Below the pieces are notes generated by a model. The model did no database searches. It saw only the letters and a list, made by a program, of their open reading frames with translations, and had not been told where the DNA came from. A stretch of 64,000 bases of DNA from Phaeosaccion multiseriatum (lineage: Eukaryota > Ochrophyta, other classes). The position numbers were made by a program, and so were the translations under genes. Numbering within the stretch: the first letter of the stretch is position 1; every line of letters starts with the position of its first letter. Of the stretch, positions 20,125 to 33,985 are shown in pieces. The stretch covers positions 558,001 through 622,000 of the forward strand of contig OZ218958.1 of NCBI GenBank assembly GCA_965112735.1. The letters run 5' to 3'.

Positions 20125-22888
20125 CAGTGGCAGCCGACGGTGATACACCAGCAGCAACAGCAGTTGGTAATACAGCCGCGTAGAGCAAGAGGAGCATGCC
20201 AAGAGGAGCCCAAAGAAGACCCGAAGCAGCAGCAGAGGCGTTAGTGAAGGGGAGGGAAGTGTATCGTGTCTACGGGTGGTCACCCTCGTACAGTTTCAGT
20301 TTCTGTCCTCCTTGGATTGGCCGCCTCTTCGGCTCCCATCAGCGGTATGCGAGCCACCCTCCTCTCCCTTCCTCCCTTCCTCCCTCCCTCCCCCCCTCCC
20401 TCCCCGCACCCCCCCTCACCCCCTCCCTCTCCTCGCCTACCTGACACAGCGTGTTGATGGCCTGCCTCTCCGCTGCTGCTCTCTTTGAGGGGTCAGCGCT
20501 GTTAATTTCTGCCAAGGTCCGACGGCGGCCCAGGAGGGTGGACACGAAGCCGTTACGCTGGCACGAGGCGGTGATTTCCGAAATGAGGCGTTTGATACCC
20601 GGGTAGGCCTGTATGCAGAGAGAGAGAGAGCACAGGGGAGGGAGGGAACCCGAGAGGGAGAGCAGGATAAGGGGAGAGGCACGCGGCAGCAGAGGGGAGG
20701 AGAGGGGGAAGGGAGGTGGGGAGGGGGAGAGAAGGGGAGAGAGCGGGAGAGAGAGGGAGAGAGATATCGTATGTATCGTATCCATATGTATGTATATATG
20801 CTTCCAGATGGCCCGCCCCGTTGGATCCCTCCCGGACCGGTCCGTTTCTCGCCCCTCCCTCCATCTCTCCCCTACACGCCTCCACCCACCTTGAGCAAGC
20901 TTGTCTGCAGGCCCCTCGCCTCCCTCTGTGACACGTTCAGCTCTGCGGCTAGGGATGTCGCCCCTTGACCGTACATCGTCGCGTAGGCTGCCTTCTTGGC
21001 TTGGTTGCGCATGGCGGGCGTCACTGGCGGGGGCAAGGTGGCGGCGGCTCCTGCTGTATCACCAACGGCTGCTGCTTTTCCTCCGCGACAGCTGTCAATG
21101 GCTTGACCACCTCCGCAGTCGTCGCCATGCATGTCAGCATCTTCTCCCTCTCCTTCTTCTTCCTCTTCCTCCCCGTGCATGAGAGCAGCAGCATCAGAAC
21201 TAGCACCAGCAGTTGGTGATCCAGCAGCACTGGCCCGGGCGATGTCTCGTGCCATGTTGGCAAATACGTCTCCGTCCCGCTGAGACAGGAGCGCACAGAG
21301 AGCGACGTCCTGGAGACACAACACGCGAGGCACAGCCAGGGGGAAGGGAGAGTAAGGCCATTTAACCATTTGAGAGAGAGAGACGTTCACTCACTCACTC
21401 ACTCACTCACTCCCTCACACACTCATTCATTCACGTACCTCACTCCCTCCCTACCTCTCCCGGCCCTCCCTCCCCCACCCGCTCACTCACCCACGCACCC
21501 ACTGACTCACTCGCTGACTCACTCTCTCTCACTCACTCTCTCACTCACTCACGCACGCACTTACTCACTCACTCACTCACTCACTCACTCACTCACTCAC
21601 TCACTCACTCACTCACTCACTCACCCACCCACCCATTCACTCCAGTACGTCAACCATACCTTGGAAAAGTGTGCCATAAGTCGCATCTCCACTTGAGAAT
21701 AGTCCGCCGATAGCAGCACGCAGCCCTTGGCAGCCTCGAAGGCATTGCGAAGGTTGATGCGAGAGGGCTCGAACCAGGGGCATGTGGCGTAACCCACCGC
21801 TGCCGTAGAGGCTGTATCACCAACTGCTGATGCTGAGGGCATTGGAATTGGTGGCACTGCCGATGCTATCGCTTCTGCTGTACCGCCTGCTGCTCTGCGT
21901 ACCCCCTGAGAAATTCCAAGCTCTCGTCCAGTTCCCGTTTGTGCTCCTGCTCCTGCTCCTACTCCTGCTCCTGCTCTTTCTCCAGTCGTCCCCTTGGTGC
22001 CGATACCAGTTTCAGTTTCAGTGCGGGGTACTCCTCTGGCCCTCCTCGGCCTGGGCAGCACGATGGCCGCCTCAAGCCTGAGCACCTTGTCCGCGGGGTA
22101 GCTGTAGAGCCTTCCCCAGTCCACGCCCACGTCCTCCTCCTCCTCCTCCTCCTCCTCCTCCTCCTCCTCCTCCTCCTCCTCCTCCTCCTCCTCCTCCACT
22201 TCCTCTCCGTGCTTCCGGTGCCCTTGGCCCATGCAGTACTGCTCGAGTTGTCGAGCGCTCACCCTCCTTCCTCCGAACTGCACCACAACCTGATTGACTT
22301 CCCTCGCCATCTGGGGGGAGTACGGGAGGCCCTTGGCGCCCCAAAAGTCACCCATGGACTGCCATCCTTCCTCCGATGGCGACGACGACGAAGGCGGAGG
22401 TGCTGTATCTGGTGGGCGCCCTGTGATGATACCCACGTGCGCTGTGACGCCACTCCTGCCTCTTTCACTCCTGCTCCCTTCTCGGGGTCTTGCCTTATCT
22501 CCCACTCTGCTGATTTCTGTTTGCTTCTCCGACGATGCTGGCGCTGTATCCCCAGTTGTTGTATCACCACCTGCTGCATCACCCTTTGCTGTTCCTCCTC
22601 GTGCTTGTCGTCCGTCATTGCCGGACCAACTCTCATCCGCACGTGTCCGTTTCCGCCCCTGTTCATCCATCACACTGCCTCCACCACCAGCAGCAGCAGC
22701 AGTTGGTGATACAGCGGCGCGGGGTCGCCACACGGCATCACAGACAAAGAGGTTGTCCAGCACTGCGACGAGGCGGCCCATCCTCATACTCGAGTGGTCA
22801 TCCGATGACACCACCATCACCTCCTGCCCCTCCTCGTCCTCCTCCTCCTCCTCCTCCTCCTCCTCCGCCCCCTCCTCTTCCTCCTCGC

Positions 22889-22921
<33 letters not shown>

Positions 22922-23014
22922 CACCATCAGTCTCAGCCCACCTTCTCCTCCTTCTGTAACGGCCACGCGTTCGTCGACCGCAGGATGCCGCTCCTCTACC
23001 CCTATCGCCACGAC

Positions 23015-23047
<33 letters not shown>

Positions 23048-25502
23048 GTCGTCGTCGCCATCTTGCCCCCTCTGAAGCAGCGATCCTGATCCTCGGAACC
23101 GCCGCCAATGAGTCCCAGGTCCTACTCTCCGACGACCCTCCTTCCCCTTCTTCTTCTTCATCTTGTTCGTCCCCTTGTTCGGTGGGGAAACGTTCCGCCC
23201 CACCTCCACCGCAGGCCTCCGACCCTGGCCCTGGCGCGGTGGTGGTTCCTTCCCCTTGCCCCCCTGGGCCTCCGTCTCTGCTTCCCCTCCTCCTTTTCCT
23301 CCTCTTCCTCCTCTCCTCAGCCATGTCGAACGCCCTAAGCTCTTCGTGCACTGACATTCGCCTCGAGCGATGCAGCTCCACCTCCCTGGGGAAGGTCTAC
23401 ATGCGGTGTAGATTTCACAGTTGGCATTTGATGGGGTATCAGATGAAAGCATAAGAGAGACGGAGAGAGGGTGACATAAAGAGAACAAGAAAGAGAGGGG
23501 GCGGGGGGTGGGAGAGAGAGGGAGAGCGAGAAAAAACCTAAAATTGAGCCCCACCTCTCACCTGAATGGCCGGCGCCACAAGGATGACTCTACCGGTGCT
23601 GGTGGCCGTCTCGGCGCTCGGGTGGATGCGGAAACTCGAAACTGTATCACCAACTGCTGCGGCTGCTGCCGTCCGCTGGTGGACCCCTCGCCAAGCGGCT
23701 GGCTGGCAGAGGACACTACTACTGCTGCTGCTGGTGGTGGTGGTGGATGACCAACTGCTGCAGGTCCTCCTGGCGCTCGACACCACCTCTCCCATCCTCG
23801 ACACCACGGCCACGAGCGAGCGATGCTCCTGAACCACACGCACGTACCGCTGCACAGCCTGTGGGGAGGGTGTGGGAGGGTGGTGAGTGCACATCACAAA
23901 CCCGTAAGCACACGTAAGCACACGCAAGTACACGTACTGGATTGTCGCTCTGCAGCAGGCCCAGGCTGGCGCTGTCCGACGGCCCTGTGAAGGTCCCTGC
24001 AGCAGTTGGTGCTCCACCCTTCCACCCAAGAGCTCTAGCAGCCCCCCCACCACCCGCAGCAGCAGTCGGAGTGGCGAAAGAGGAGGTGGAGGTAGACGTG
24101 TTGGTTGTACATCCTCCATTTGCGATTGTGACCCCTCCGAAGCCGCCTCGGTCCGTGGGCGCATAGAGGAGGTGCTGAATGAGCTTAGGACGAGTGAGGC
24201 TTTCCCCGCCTCTGGGGGCGAGGGAGTCTGCCTCTCTGCGAAGGTCGTCCAGTCGGAGCTGCGCCTGTCCGGGATGGGGTATGTATGTGTGTTTCGTGTA
24301 TATATATGCATGTATATATATAGATGAAGAGGGAGGAGAGAGAGAGAGAAGAGTGGGTGAGAGAGCAGTGACAGGGAAATAGAGTTTATCCGGGGTAGGT
24401 CAGTCGCTCAGGCACGCACGCGCACACTCTCTCTTCCTCTCCCTCTCTGTCTCTCTGCACACCTGCTGCTTATGGCCGAGCAGCCAACCGATGCGTAACC
24501 CCAAACCGGAAACACACATCTCAGCGACAGAGGCGAGCACGGGCATCTCCGTGAGGTGGAAAGGAGCGGTGAGGCCCTGGCGGTTCAGCTGGGATGGCAG
24601 TGGATGGCAGTGGATAGCAGGGAGGGAGGGAGGGAGGGAGGGAGGGAGGTGAGGAGGGAAGAAGGGAGTGAGTGAGTGAGGGAGGAAGGCAGGCAGGCAG
24701 GCAGGCAGGGAGTGCAAAACACGTCCTCTCTTCACTCACCTGCCTCTCGCGACTGGCCATTGCGTGCAGGGCAGAGGCGGCCTGCATAGCGCCGAGGTGC
24801 AGAGGGCTCGAGGGCACCTCCGGGATGACGGGCACCTTATCATATCATCACAGAATCAGAGCACGGAACACGGAACATTGCATGGAGGAACATTTGAACG
24901 GAACAATTGCGAGCATTGGGGAACGGAACAAAACTGATTTGAGCAATACGAAGAAGAGGAGCAAGACCCAGCGCTACTGTATAGGGTTGGAAGTGGGTCG
25001 GGTCTCTCCGGGTGTTGTTTGGTTGGGTAAGGATAGAGCTCCAATCACTCCACACTACAAGATGCCTACTCTCACCTGCTGCTGCTGTTGCAGATGCTGT
25101 GGCTGCTGCGACTTGTCCGATGGCGGGCACAGAAGCCAGTCCGCCACAAAGGGGTCTTCAAATGTTCCCTACAGTAAGTCACGGAGAGGGCAAGGGAGGA
25201 CCGTGAGGGGAAGGAGAGATAGAGTGAGCACCGGGGAGGGGGGAGGAGGAGGGCACGAAAGACGGGAGAGAGACAGACAGACATACTGTGTGTGTGAGAG
25301 AGAGGGAAAGAGAGAGAGATGTAAGTGCCATCCAGAAGTCCTCTCAGCCGCATAGGGCAAGTACACTGAAACTGAAAGCCAGCCCGCCGATCAAACGACC
25401 CTTATATACGGCCCTTCTTCTCCCCCCAGCGACGACGCAAAACCCTGAAGGCCGCAACGCCTCTCCTACTGTGACACGCTCTGCTGTGACACGCTCTCTC
25501 TC

Positions 25503-25571
<69 letters not shown>

Positions 25572-28500
25572 GTGTGTGTACATCTCCTCCTCGCCCCTTA
25601 CCCGCGGGTGCATGCCAAGCTGGCCCAAGCAGACCAGCGCCTCCTTCATGCCGAAAGTCACCAGCGCCACGGTTCTGGCCCTTCCCCTTCCTCCTCCTCC
25701 TCCTCCTCCTCCTCCTCCTCCTCCTCCTCCTCCTCCCCCTCCTCCTCCTCCTCCTCCTCCTCCTCCTCCTCCTCCTCCTCCTCCTCCTCCCTCCCCTGCT
25801 CCCTCTGTTTCTGTGGCTGCCCCCATGGCCCTACGCATAAGCTGCCATCGCCTGTCTCGCGCAAAGTCAAAGCTCAGCTGCTCCACCGCCAGCGCGTTCC
25901 ATCGCCTGCACAGCGACAGACATTCATGGTGGGATCCTCTTTGCATCGGAAACCCTCCTGGTCTTCGTCTCTTTCCTCCTCCTCCTCCTCCTCCTCCTCC
26001 TCCTCCTCCTCCTCCTCCTTCTCCTCCTTCTCCTCCTCCTCCTCCTCCTCCTCCTCCTCCTCCTCCTCCTCCTCCTCCTCCTCTTCCTTCTCCTTCCCGT
26101 CCACTGCCATCCTCCTGCGGCTGTCCTTCTTGAGTAGGCTGCATAAAGGGGTGGCAGGAGGATGGCAGCGGATGGCGGGGTGGAGGCGGCTGCATGGGTT
26201 GCATGGTACTGCTGGCGCTAGTACTGGTGTGGGCACCCCCCTCCAACCATTGAAAGACAGGGGGCCACAGGGCGTCGCCAACCGTGATCCCCCTTTCCTT
26301 GTCTGTATTTCGCCCTCCTCCTCCTCCTCCTCCTCCTCCTCCTCCTCCTCCTCCTCCTCCTCCTCCTCCTCCTCCTCCTCCTCCTTTCCTCCCTGGCGGC
26401 AGGAGCCAGCCAAAGCCCACAAAGCACGTTACGAGACGCACTGCCACTGGAGGGAGCTTGTCCTGCCACCCCACGCCCCCCACACCAGCAGCTGCAGCAG
26501 TTGGTGATACAGCAGCAGCCATGGCTGATGAGCCGGCTGGACAGCGCGCCTCCCCCCTCCCCCCCCTTCCACCCGCCTCGGAAGCTCGGCCCCATCCACT
26601 GCCATCCTCGAGCCAGCCGCGAGGTCTGGGAGGAAGGCACCTTGGCAGCGACAACACCGCGGCGCTCCATCCATCGATACTGACGGCCACCCCACACAAG
26701 CAGCTCAGCTTCATCTTTTGCTGCCAGCGGAGGTTCTCCTTCTGCTTCTTCGTCATACTCTTTTGCGAAGGAGGAAGAGGAGGAGGTCGGACAAAGGCTG
26801 CTCCCTCTCCTTTTCCTCCTTCTCCTCCTCCTCCGTCCAGCCAAGACCAGCCCACACCATCACCATCAACTGCCATCCCACCACCCCCACATGATCCGTC
26901 CGCATCGCTTACGTTCCATCGGGGCCTCTTTCTCCCTCGCAGCATCCCCGCGGCGGGGGCGCCCATCCCGCCCATCCTGCTGGCGGCCCCTCCTGACGAC
27001 GGCGCTGCTGTATCACCAACTGTTGCATGCGCCCCGCCAGAGCGAACGGTGGCCCCAATGACGGGAATGTTGCAGCACAGCGGCCGCCACTGATCCAAGT
27101 ACTCACGGTAGCGCTTCGCACGTACTGCTGCAGTAGTTGGTGATACAGAGGAAGAAGAAGAAGAAGAAGAAGAAGGAGAGCCTTTTCTTCCGGACCTTCT
27201 CCTCGAAGTGTCCGGGGGTAGACCGCTCGTCTCCCAAGGCGGCAGGGGAATATCTTTGCCGAGCAAGACGAAGGAGAAGCAGGGGGCGTGCAGCCATTCC
27301 TCCACAAAGCCCCTCCTCCCTCCCCTCTCGCTGTGCTGCTCCTGCGCCTGCTGCTGTACCACCAACTGCTGCTGCTGCTGTTGTCGCGCCTGCCGGCCCC
27401 GCTCGCACGCCACCCCTGCGGCAGTGGTGGTGGCCTCTGCCAAGAGGGCCGTGTCCTCCCCCTGTGAGAGGCATAAGAATGTGTTGGTGTTGCCCGTGCT
27501 GGCCGGGGGGACAGCGCTCGGGCTCAGAGCAGGAGTTGTGTTTGCAGCATGACAAGTTGAGGTGTTGGTTATACGAGCCGAGGAGCGCGTGGTGTGGGGA
27601 TCCTTCCCTTTGGACCGATGAGAAGCACGAGAGGTGTGGTACTTTGTCTTGTCCCGCCGGGCCTTGGTGCCTCTGGTGAGAGTCAGTCCTCCAGGGCTTG
27701 CCTGGAGCTTCAGCTGCTGTTTCTGCTTCTGCTGCTGCTGTACCACCAACTGCTGAAGCTGGTAAGGGTTGCTCGGCCTCTCTCGCTTCGGGACAGCCTC
27801 ATTTGCACTGCTGCTGCCACTACTGCCGCTGCTGCTACTGCTGCTGCTACCTTTGCTGCCAATGCCCCTCCTCTCGGAGTCCGGCAGCAGGGAAGCCTTG
27901 CCAATGTTGCGAGCCTTGCTACTGTCGGCTGCTGATGGTCGGGCTTGCCCTGCGCGGACTGCGCTTCGATAGCTCCTGCTCACACTTCTTCCTTCCTCCA
28001 CCCCTCCCTCCTCGCCGCTCCTGGTTATACCCCTTCCTGCCTCCACCCCTCCCTCTTCCCCGGCGCCGCTCCAGATGGCAGCCCTGGCTCCCTCGCTGCT
28101 CCTGGCGACGACGCTCGTCTCAAGGGGTTGCTGACTTTGACTCAAGGCATCACCCTTTGTGTCGACGTTCGCTGCCGCCGCCCACCGGGGGCACTCCTCC
28201 TCCCCACCGCCGCCTCTCTCAGACACCCGCGCTAAAGCTCCTTCTCCCCCTCCTCCTCCTCCTCCTCCTCCTCCTCCTCCTCCTCCTGCGCTTCCTCTCT
28301 CCTCCCCCCCATTCTCCTCCTCCTCCTCCTCGCCAGTACATGTGCCGTCGTCCTCCCCGGCAACCCCCTCCCCGTCTCTGCGAGAGATCATTGCCTTCAA
28401 AAGCCGATCCATCCGCGTCAATTCGTCGCCACTCTCGCTCTCATCGCCGCTCGTGTTGCTTCCGTCGCTCCCACTACTACTAGCACTGCTACTGCCACTG

Positions 28501-31500
28501 CAACTACTACTACTCCTCCTACTCCGACTCCGCCTCCCATTCCTACTACCCTCGCTGTCGTAGTCATCATCGCTCCCCACACCCACACCCCGACTGCTGT
28601 CTAATCGACACCCACCGCCATCGCCACTTCGCACAGTCGCCCTCCCATCGACTACCATCTGCCTCCCGTGGACTACCATCTGTCTCTGCCTCTCCACCAA
28701 GCCTCCTGTGTCCCTGCTGCCCGCATGGCCGCCCCTCCTCCCCCCCTCCCTCCTGCGACGGCGGTGCGCCCCCCCCCCCCTCCTCCTCCTCCTCCTCCTC
28801 CTCCTCCTCCACCTCCTCCTGCTGCTGGTGCTCCTCTTGCTCCTCCTCCTCCTGGAGAGGGTCTGGAGCCTGAGTAGGGCAGCAGAAGCAGAGCTTCCCT
28901 CTGACTCTGACTCTGACTCTGGCTCGCCGTTTGTGAATGGCGTAGCTTCATCTTTTGTAGCCCGGCCAACAAATTCGCACGCAGTGATGCATCCTTTCGA
29001 GTATTTTGCCGAATCTGACCATGCAATGAGGACGAGGGGGCGGGGAGGGAGATTCGTTCATTCCGAGAGAGAGACAGGAAGGAGAGAAGGAGAGAGAGCG
29101 AGAGAGAATGTGTGTACGAGAGAGAGAGGAAGAACAAGCATCCCTGCACACACACACACGCACAATCCCACACACGCACACACTCACGCACCCACCCACG
29201 CACGCACGCATACACCCACCCAACCACGCACACGCACGCACACACCCATTGACATAGCACGCACCAGCAGCTTGGCCTCTTGTGAGAGAAGACGTGCCCT
29301 CCTTGCCGCCTGCAAGTAAAGCGCGTCTTGCTGCCCCACCTGGCTACCTCTGAAGGGTCGCTGTTGACTTAGGAGGGAGGCGAGGCGGGCGAGAGGAAGC
29401 AGAGCCAGGCACGACACCGTACCTACCCCCTCACCCCTGTCCATTTGAGTTGTGATACAATGGGACGCACACAGCGGCAAGAGCAGAGCAGCGAGGCGTA
29501 TATTAGAGTGAGGGTGAGGGTGAGGGCGAGGGCGAGGGTGAGGGTGAGGGTGAGGGTGCGGGTGAGGGTGCGGGTGCGGGTGAGGGTGAGGGTGAGGGTG
29601 AGGGTATGGGTGAAGGTGAGGGTGAGGGTGAGGGCGAGTAGGGGTGAAGGTGAGGGTTAGGGTCAGGGTGAGGGTGAAGGTCCGGAGTCCCAGTCAGGGC
29701 CAGAGTCAGAGTGAAGGTGAGCGAGCGGGTTAGGGTGACCGCTCTTTGCTCGGTCCTGCCTCAAGGTCTACTGAACTGAAACTCAAAGTGATCGCTCACT
29801 TACCACAGGGCTCGAGCCTCCTCCAGGGTGAGGGAGGGCAGCTGCAGCAGGGGGAGCAGTTGGTGATCCAGCTGCTTCACCCGGGCCAGCGCTGGAGCCT
29901 GTGCCATGAGGAAGGTACGCAGGTGACTGCAGCGAGCCAGGGTGAGGGGTGAGGGTGGGGGTCAGGGTCAGGGTGAGGATGAGGGTGAGGGTAAGGATGA
30001 GGGCGAGGGTGAGGTTGAGAGAGTGAGGGTGAGGGTGGGGGTGAGGGTAAGGATGAGGGTAAGGGTGAGAGCGTGAGGGTGAGGGTGGGGGTGAGGTTGA
30101 GGGTATGGGTGAGTGTGAGTGTGAGGGTGAGGGTGAGGGTGAGGGTGAGGATGAGGGTGAGGGTGAGGATGGGGGTGAGAGTGAGGGTGGGGGTGAGGGT
30201 GGGGGTGGGGGTGAGGGTGAGGATGAGGGTGATGTTAAGGGTGGGGGTGAGAGAGTGAGGGCGAGGGTGAGGGTGGGAGTGAGTGTGAGGGTGAGAGAGT
30301 GAGGGTGAGGGTGGGGGTGAGAGTGAGGGTGACGGTGAGTGAGGGTGATGTTAGGGTGAGGGTGAGGGTGAGGGTGAGGATTAGGGTGAGGGCGAACAGA
30401 CGGGAAGAAATCCATGGAAGAAATGGACGTTGCAGCAGAGAGAGAGAGCGAGGGGAGGGGACAGACACTACGAGAGAGAGAGACGTGTAAATAAGAGAGA
30501 GCACACAGAGGGAGAGAGGGTGGGCAGAGAGCAGGACCAAGGCCCTGACAACGAGCAGCTTGAAGCTTCAAGTTCCCTCTACTTGCCTCCAGCCGACCTC
30601 CTTGAGAAAGGAAGAGACAACACCTCCAAACGACGCCGCACTTTGAATCAACGTCTGCACCTGTCCCAGATGGTGGTGTGTGTGTGCGTGTGTGTGTGCG
30701 TGCATGAGGGGGAGTATATAATAATGCGGAGCGCATACGGACGGGCCCGGTGTGAGTGAGGAGTGAGTGAGGCCGTGGGTGAGTGAGTGAGTGGGCGGGT
30801 GGGTGAGGGAGTGAATGAGTGAGTGGGTGGAATGAATAATTTAGTTGAGTAAGTACGGTACCTGCTGTTTGCGCACGCCGTACTCTTGCGCAGCCTTGGC
30901 GACGTCCTCGTGTTGGAGACACACCTTATACAGCAGCAGCGCCTGCCACAGCCGCTGCGCCCGCCACACCTTCAAAGCCGCGGTAAAGGGCGCACCCTGC
31001 TGGGGCGAAGGTCTTCTCCTATTGGCACCTGCTGCTGCCGCTGTACCACCAACTGCTGCAGATGCTGTATCAACAACTGCTGCAGTTGATGCGGATGCCG
31101 CAGCTGCTGCACATGCCTCTGCCTGCCGGGCACTGAGGGCCGGGAGAGAGGCGGTGGTGACGAAGGGTGGGGGCCGGGATGCCCATGCACGAACGTTGTC
31201 CATCTTCATCTCGAGGCGACTCAGGAGGGACTGTGTTGCCACCGGTGACTCCATCTTCAGCTTGAGGCACACGTACACCCATACACACAGAGAGAGAGAG
31301 GGAGGGAGAGAGAGGGAGGAGTGAGTAAGGCAAGGAGAGAGAAAAAAGGGAGGGGGAGTGAGTAAGTGAGAGAGAGGAACAAAGATGAGGAAAAAAGGGA
31401 GTGAAAGGACCACCCCTCTCTGACTTACTACCAACTTGCACATCAATGAGATCTATTCCTCACCTGCTCGAGCATCCTCAGTAGCGTCGGCCACTTGGGC

Positions 31501-33916
31501 TGTGCGAGGGGCCTCTCCTGCTGTACGGGAGTGAGCAGGTACACCGCGTGCAGGGGATGCTTGGAGCAGAAGCCCTGAGGGAGGGAGGGAGGGAAGGAGG
31601 GAGGGAAGGAGGGAGTCAGTAAGCCAATTAAAAAAAGGTTCCTTGCTCGAGCTGTGGTGATAGCCCTCCCTCTCTCGCTCTGTATCACCAACTCCCTCAC
31701 CTTATTGGCTTGGTGCAGGTCGTGATACACAACGAGGGCATGCTCCGGCCTCAGAGAGGAGCGCAGGAGGGCGGTTCCCAGCTTTGTGGGCCGCAGCAGA
31801 CGAAGACGGACGACCCAATCTTGATGCCCAAGACCCGATGCAGTTGGTGATATAGAGGTGGAGGCGTTGTCGCGGCGCAGCTCGGCCCGTACCCTCTGAA
31901 CATCGATCTCGATATGTTCTTCAATGTCGACGTGCACGATTTCCTCCCTCAGCAGCGTCTCCACAGCTCCTTGCGTGGCCGCTGCGAGGAGTCTTAACCC
32001 TTCTGCAGTAGAAGTGCCCTGAACATGAACCAGACCCTGGCCCGAAACCTGCTCCTGACCCTGGCCTTGAGCCTGGCCCTGACGCTGACCCCTGTCTTCT
32101 TGCCGCTGCTGCTGCTGCTCGTGCTGTACGACCAACTGTTGTCGATTCATCTGCTGCTGTATGACCAACTGCTGCCGATTCATCTGCACGTACCACAGAG
32201 AGCATCGAACAAAGTCGAGGGCCTCCTCCCAGCTCGACACAAGGCCGGTGGCCACCCCCTCCAGCACCAGCTGTAGAACAGCAGATGCCACCACTGCAGT
32301 TGGCGACGACGACGACGACGACGACGACGATGATGATGATGAGGAGGAAGGTTTCCGAGTGGAGGAGGAGAAAGACGGCACCCCCCTCCCCCTCCCGCCC
32401 CCTCTCTCCAGCATGGTACTCATGCACGGCAACAGCTCCCCCTTCATGAGGCTGAGGGCGCGTGTGAGCTCGGCGGGGCTGGAGGCGAGGAGAATTGACT
32501 CTCCCACTCCACTGCTGCAGCTGCCCGCACGCCCTGCCCGACCGGCCATTTGACGATAAGCTCCGGGGCCGAGGTAGTGCGGGCCCATCTTCATGCTTCG
32601 GAAGACTACGCGTGTCGCAGGGAGGTTCACACCTTTTTTTCGGGGTGTGAGTTGTTGGGTGGGTGGGCGGGAGGGTGGGGTAGGTAAGTGAGTGAGTGAT
32701 GAAGGTGGGTGCGTGATACCTTCCTTCCTCCCTTACCCCCCTTTATGCCCCTTCCCCCTCCCACCCCCATATGCCTCTTGCTGACCTGCCTCTCCTCAAG
32801 CAATTGTCAAACATTGTCAAGCCTTGCTTACACACACACTTTCAGTTCCGTGATTCCTACCAAGTCCATGAATATCCTCGCCTTACTTACTGTACCTGCA
32901 CTGAGCGTGGACGTGGCGACGAGGACGAGCAGGACCTTGTCTCTGTAGGCCTGTTCGATGGCATCCCTGAGAGAGGCATATGGGCAAGGAAGAGTAGAGG
33001 CATATGGGAGGCGAGAATAGAGAGTGAGGCATTGCGTATTGTGTCCACGCAACGTGCCCCCTCCGACTAAGCTGAAACTGCAACTGACCTCTCCACTTGT
33101 CCCAGCCCCGCATGGTGCACTCCCACGCCGCCTAAGATGAGCTTCTTCAGCAAAGGGTCAATCAAGCTCACTCGATCATCAGGGATGGCAGACCCCGACC
33201 CTGCGGGCCCCGACCCTGCCCGTGCCCCACCTGCTGCTGCTGCTGCGGCTGCTGCTGCTGCCTCTGTCGCTGCTGTGGCGGCTCTTTCCTTGGAGCGCTG
33301 AAAGTCGTCGCTGCCCATCTTGAGGCTTTGGTGCAGTCGCTCGAGCACCCCTTCGCGGCGGGCCATGATGGCCTTGGACGTGGACAGGGATGGGTTGATA
33401 AACGACTCCGACCCACCTCCTCCTCCTCCTCCTCCTCCCGACGACACAGCTCCAGCACCCGCCCCCTTTCTAGTCCTGACACCAGCAGCGGCACCAGTAG
33501 TGGCGGCCGTGGCTGCTGCTGCTTTGCTGAGCTGGGCAGCAAGCAGAAGTCCGCAGTTATCGCATTGGTCTTTGGAGGGGCAGAACACTATGACCTGTGG
33601 ATGGGTGGGTTCATTGGTTGGTTCGTTGGTTGGTTGGTTGGTTGGTTGGTTTGTTGGTTGGCTGGCTGGTTGGTTGGTTGGCTGGCTGGTTGGTTGGTTG
33701 GTCACCCACATTCACCCACCCATCCACCCACACCTAAACACACCCTCACCCACCCACGCACCCACCCATTGACATAACAGACCTGCTCATTGGCCCTGCA
33801 TGTCTCCAACACGAGGGTGACAAGATGGTCGGGATTGGAGGCGGAGTCGGGCTTGCCAGCCTTCAGGCGCCGCGAAACGTTCCCGTCCTTCCTGTAGATG
33901 AGGTGTTCTGAGGGAG

Positions 33917-33985
<69 letters not shown>

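Larger units (their letters stand above)
19190..25180 (-). other. POLQ family A polymerase core
   Basis: In protein order: [19 protein letters not shown] (about 25110-25170); [19 protein letters not shown] with [15 protein letters not shown] (about 24470-24590); [20 protein letters not shown] (about 23580-23640), equivalent to the conserved HTATGRI..TEPNIQ block; motif [18 protein letters not shown] (about 21670-21715); motif [21 protein letters not shown] (about 20945-21010); [10 protein letters not shown] and [11 protein letters not shown] (20450-20560); and motif [10 protein letters not shown] (about 19600-19630). The catalytic Asp residues of motifs A and C are present, so the polymerase looks competent. 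The last exon ([16 protein letters not shown]) ends at 19019. Confidence 0.87.

Noticed and set aside
25572-26507. Plus-strand Ser/Pro-rich frames over the POLQ central region
   Set aside because: They are antisense shadows of TCC arrays, while the minus strand carries the polymerase theta frame.
29783-30922. 379-codon minus-strand frame rich in Thr/Leu/Pro/His
   Set aside because: Most of it translates the GGGTGA hexamer array; only the short POLQ exons at its edges look conserved, and they use other frames.
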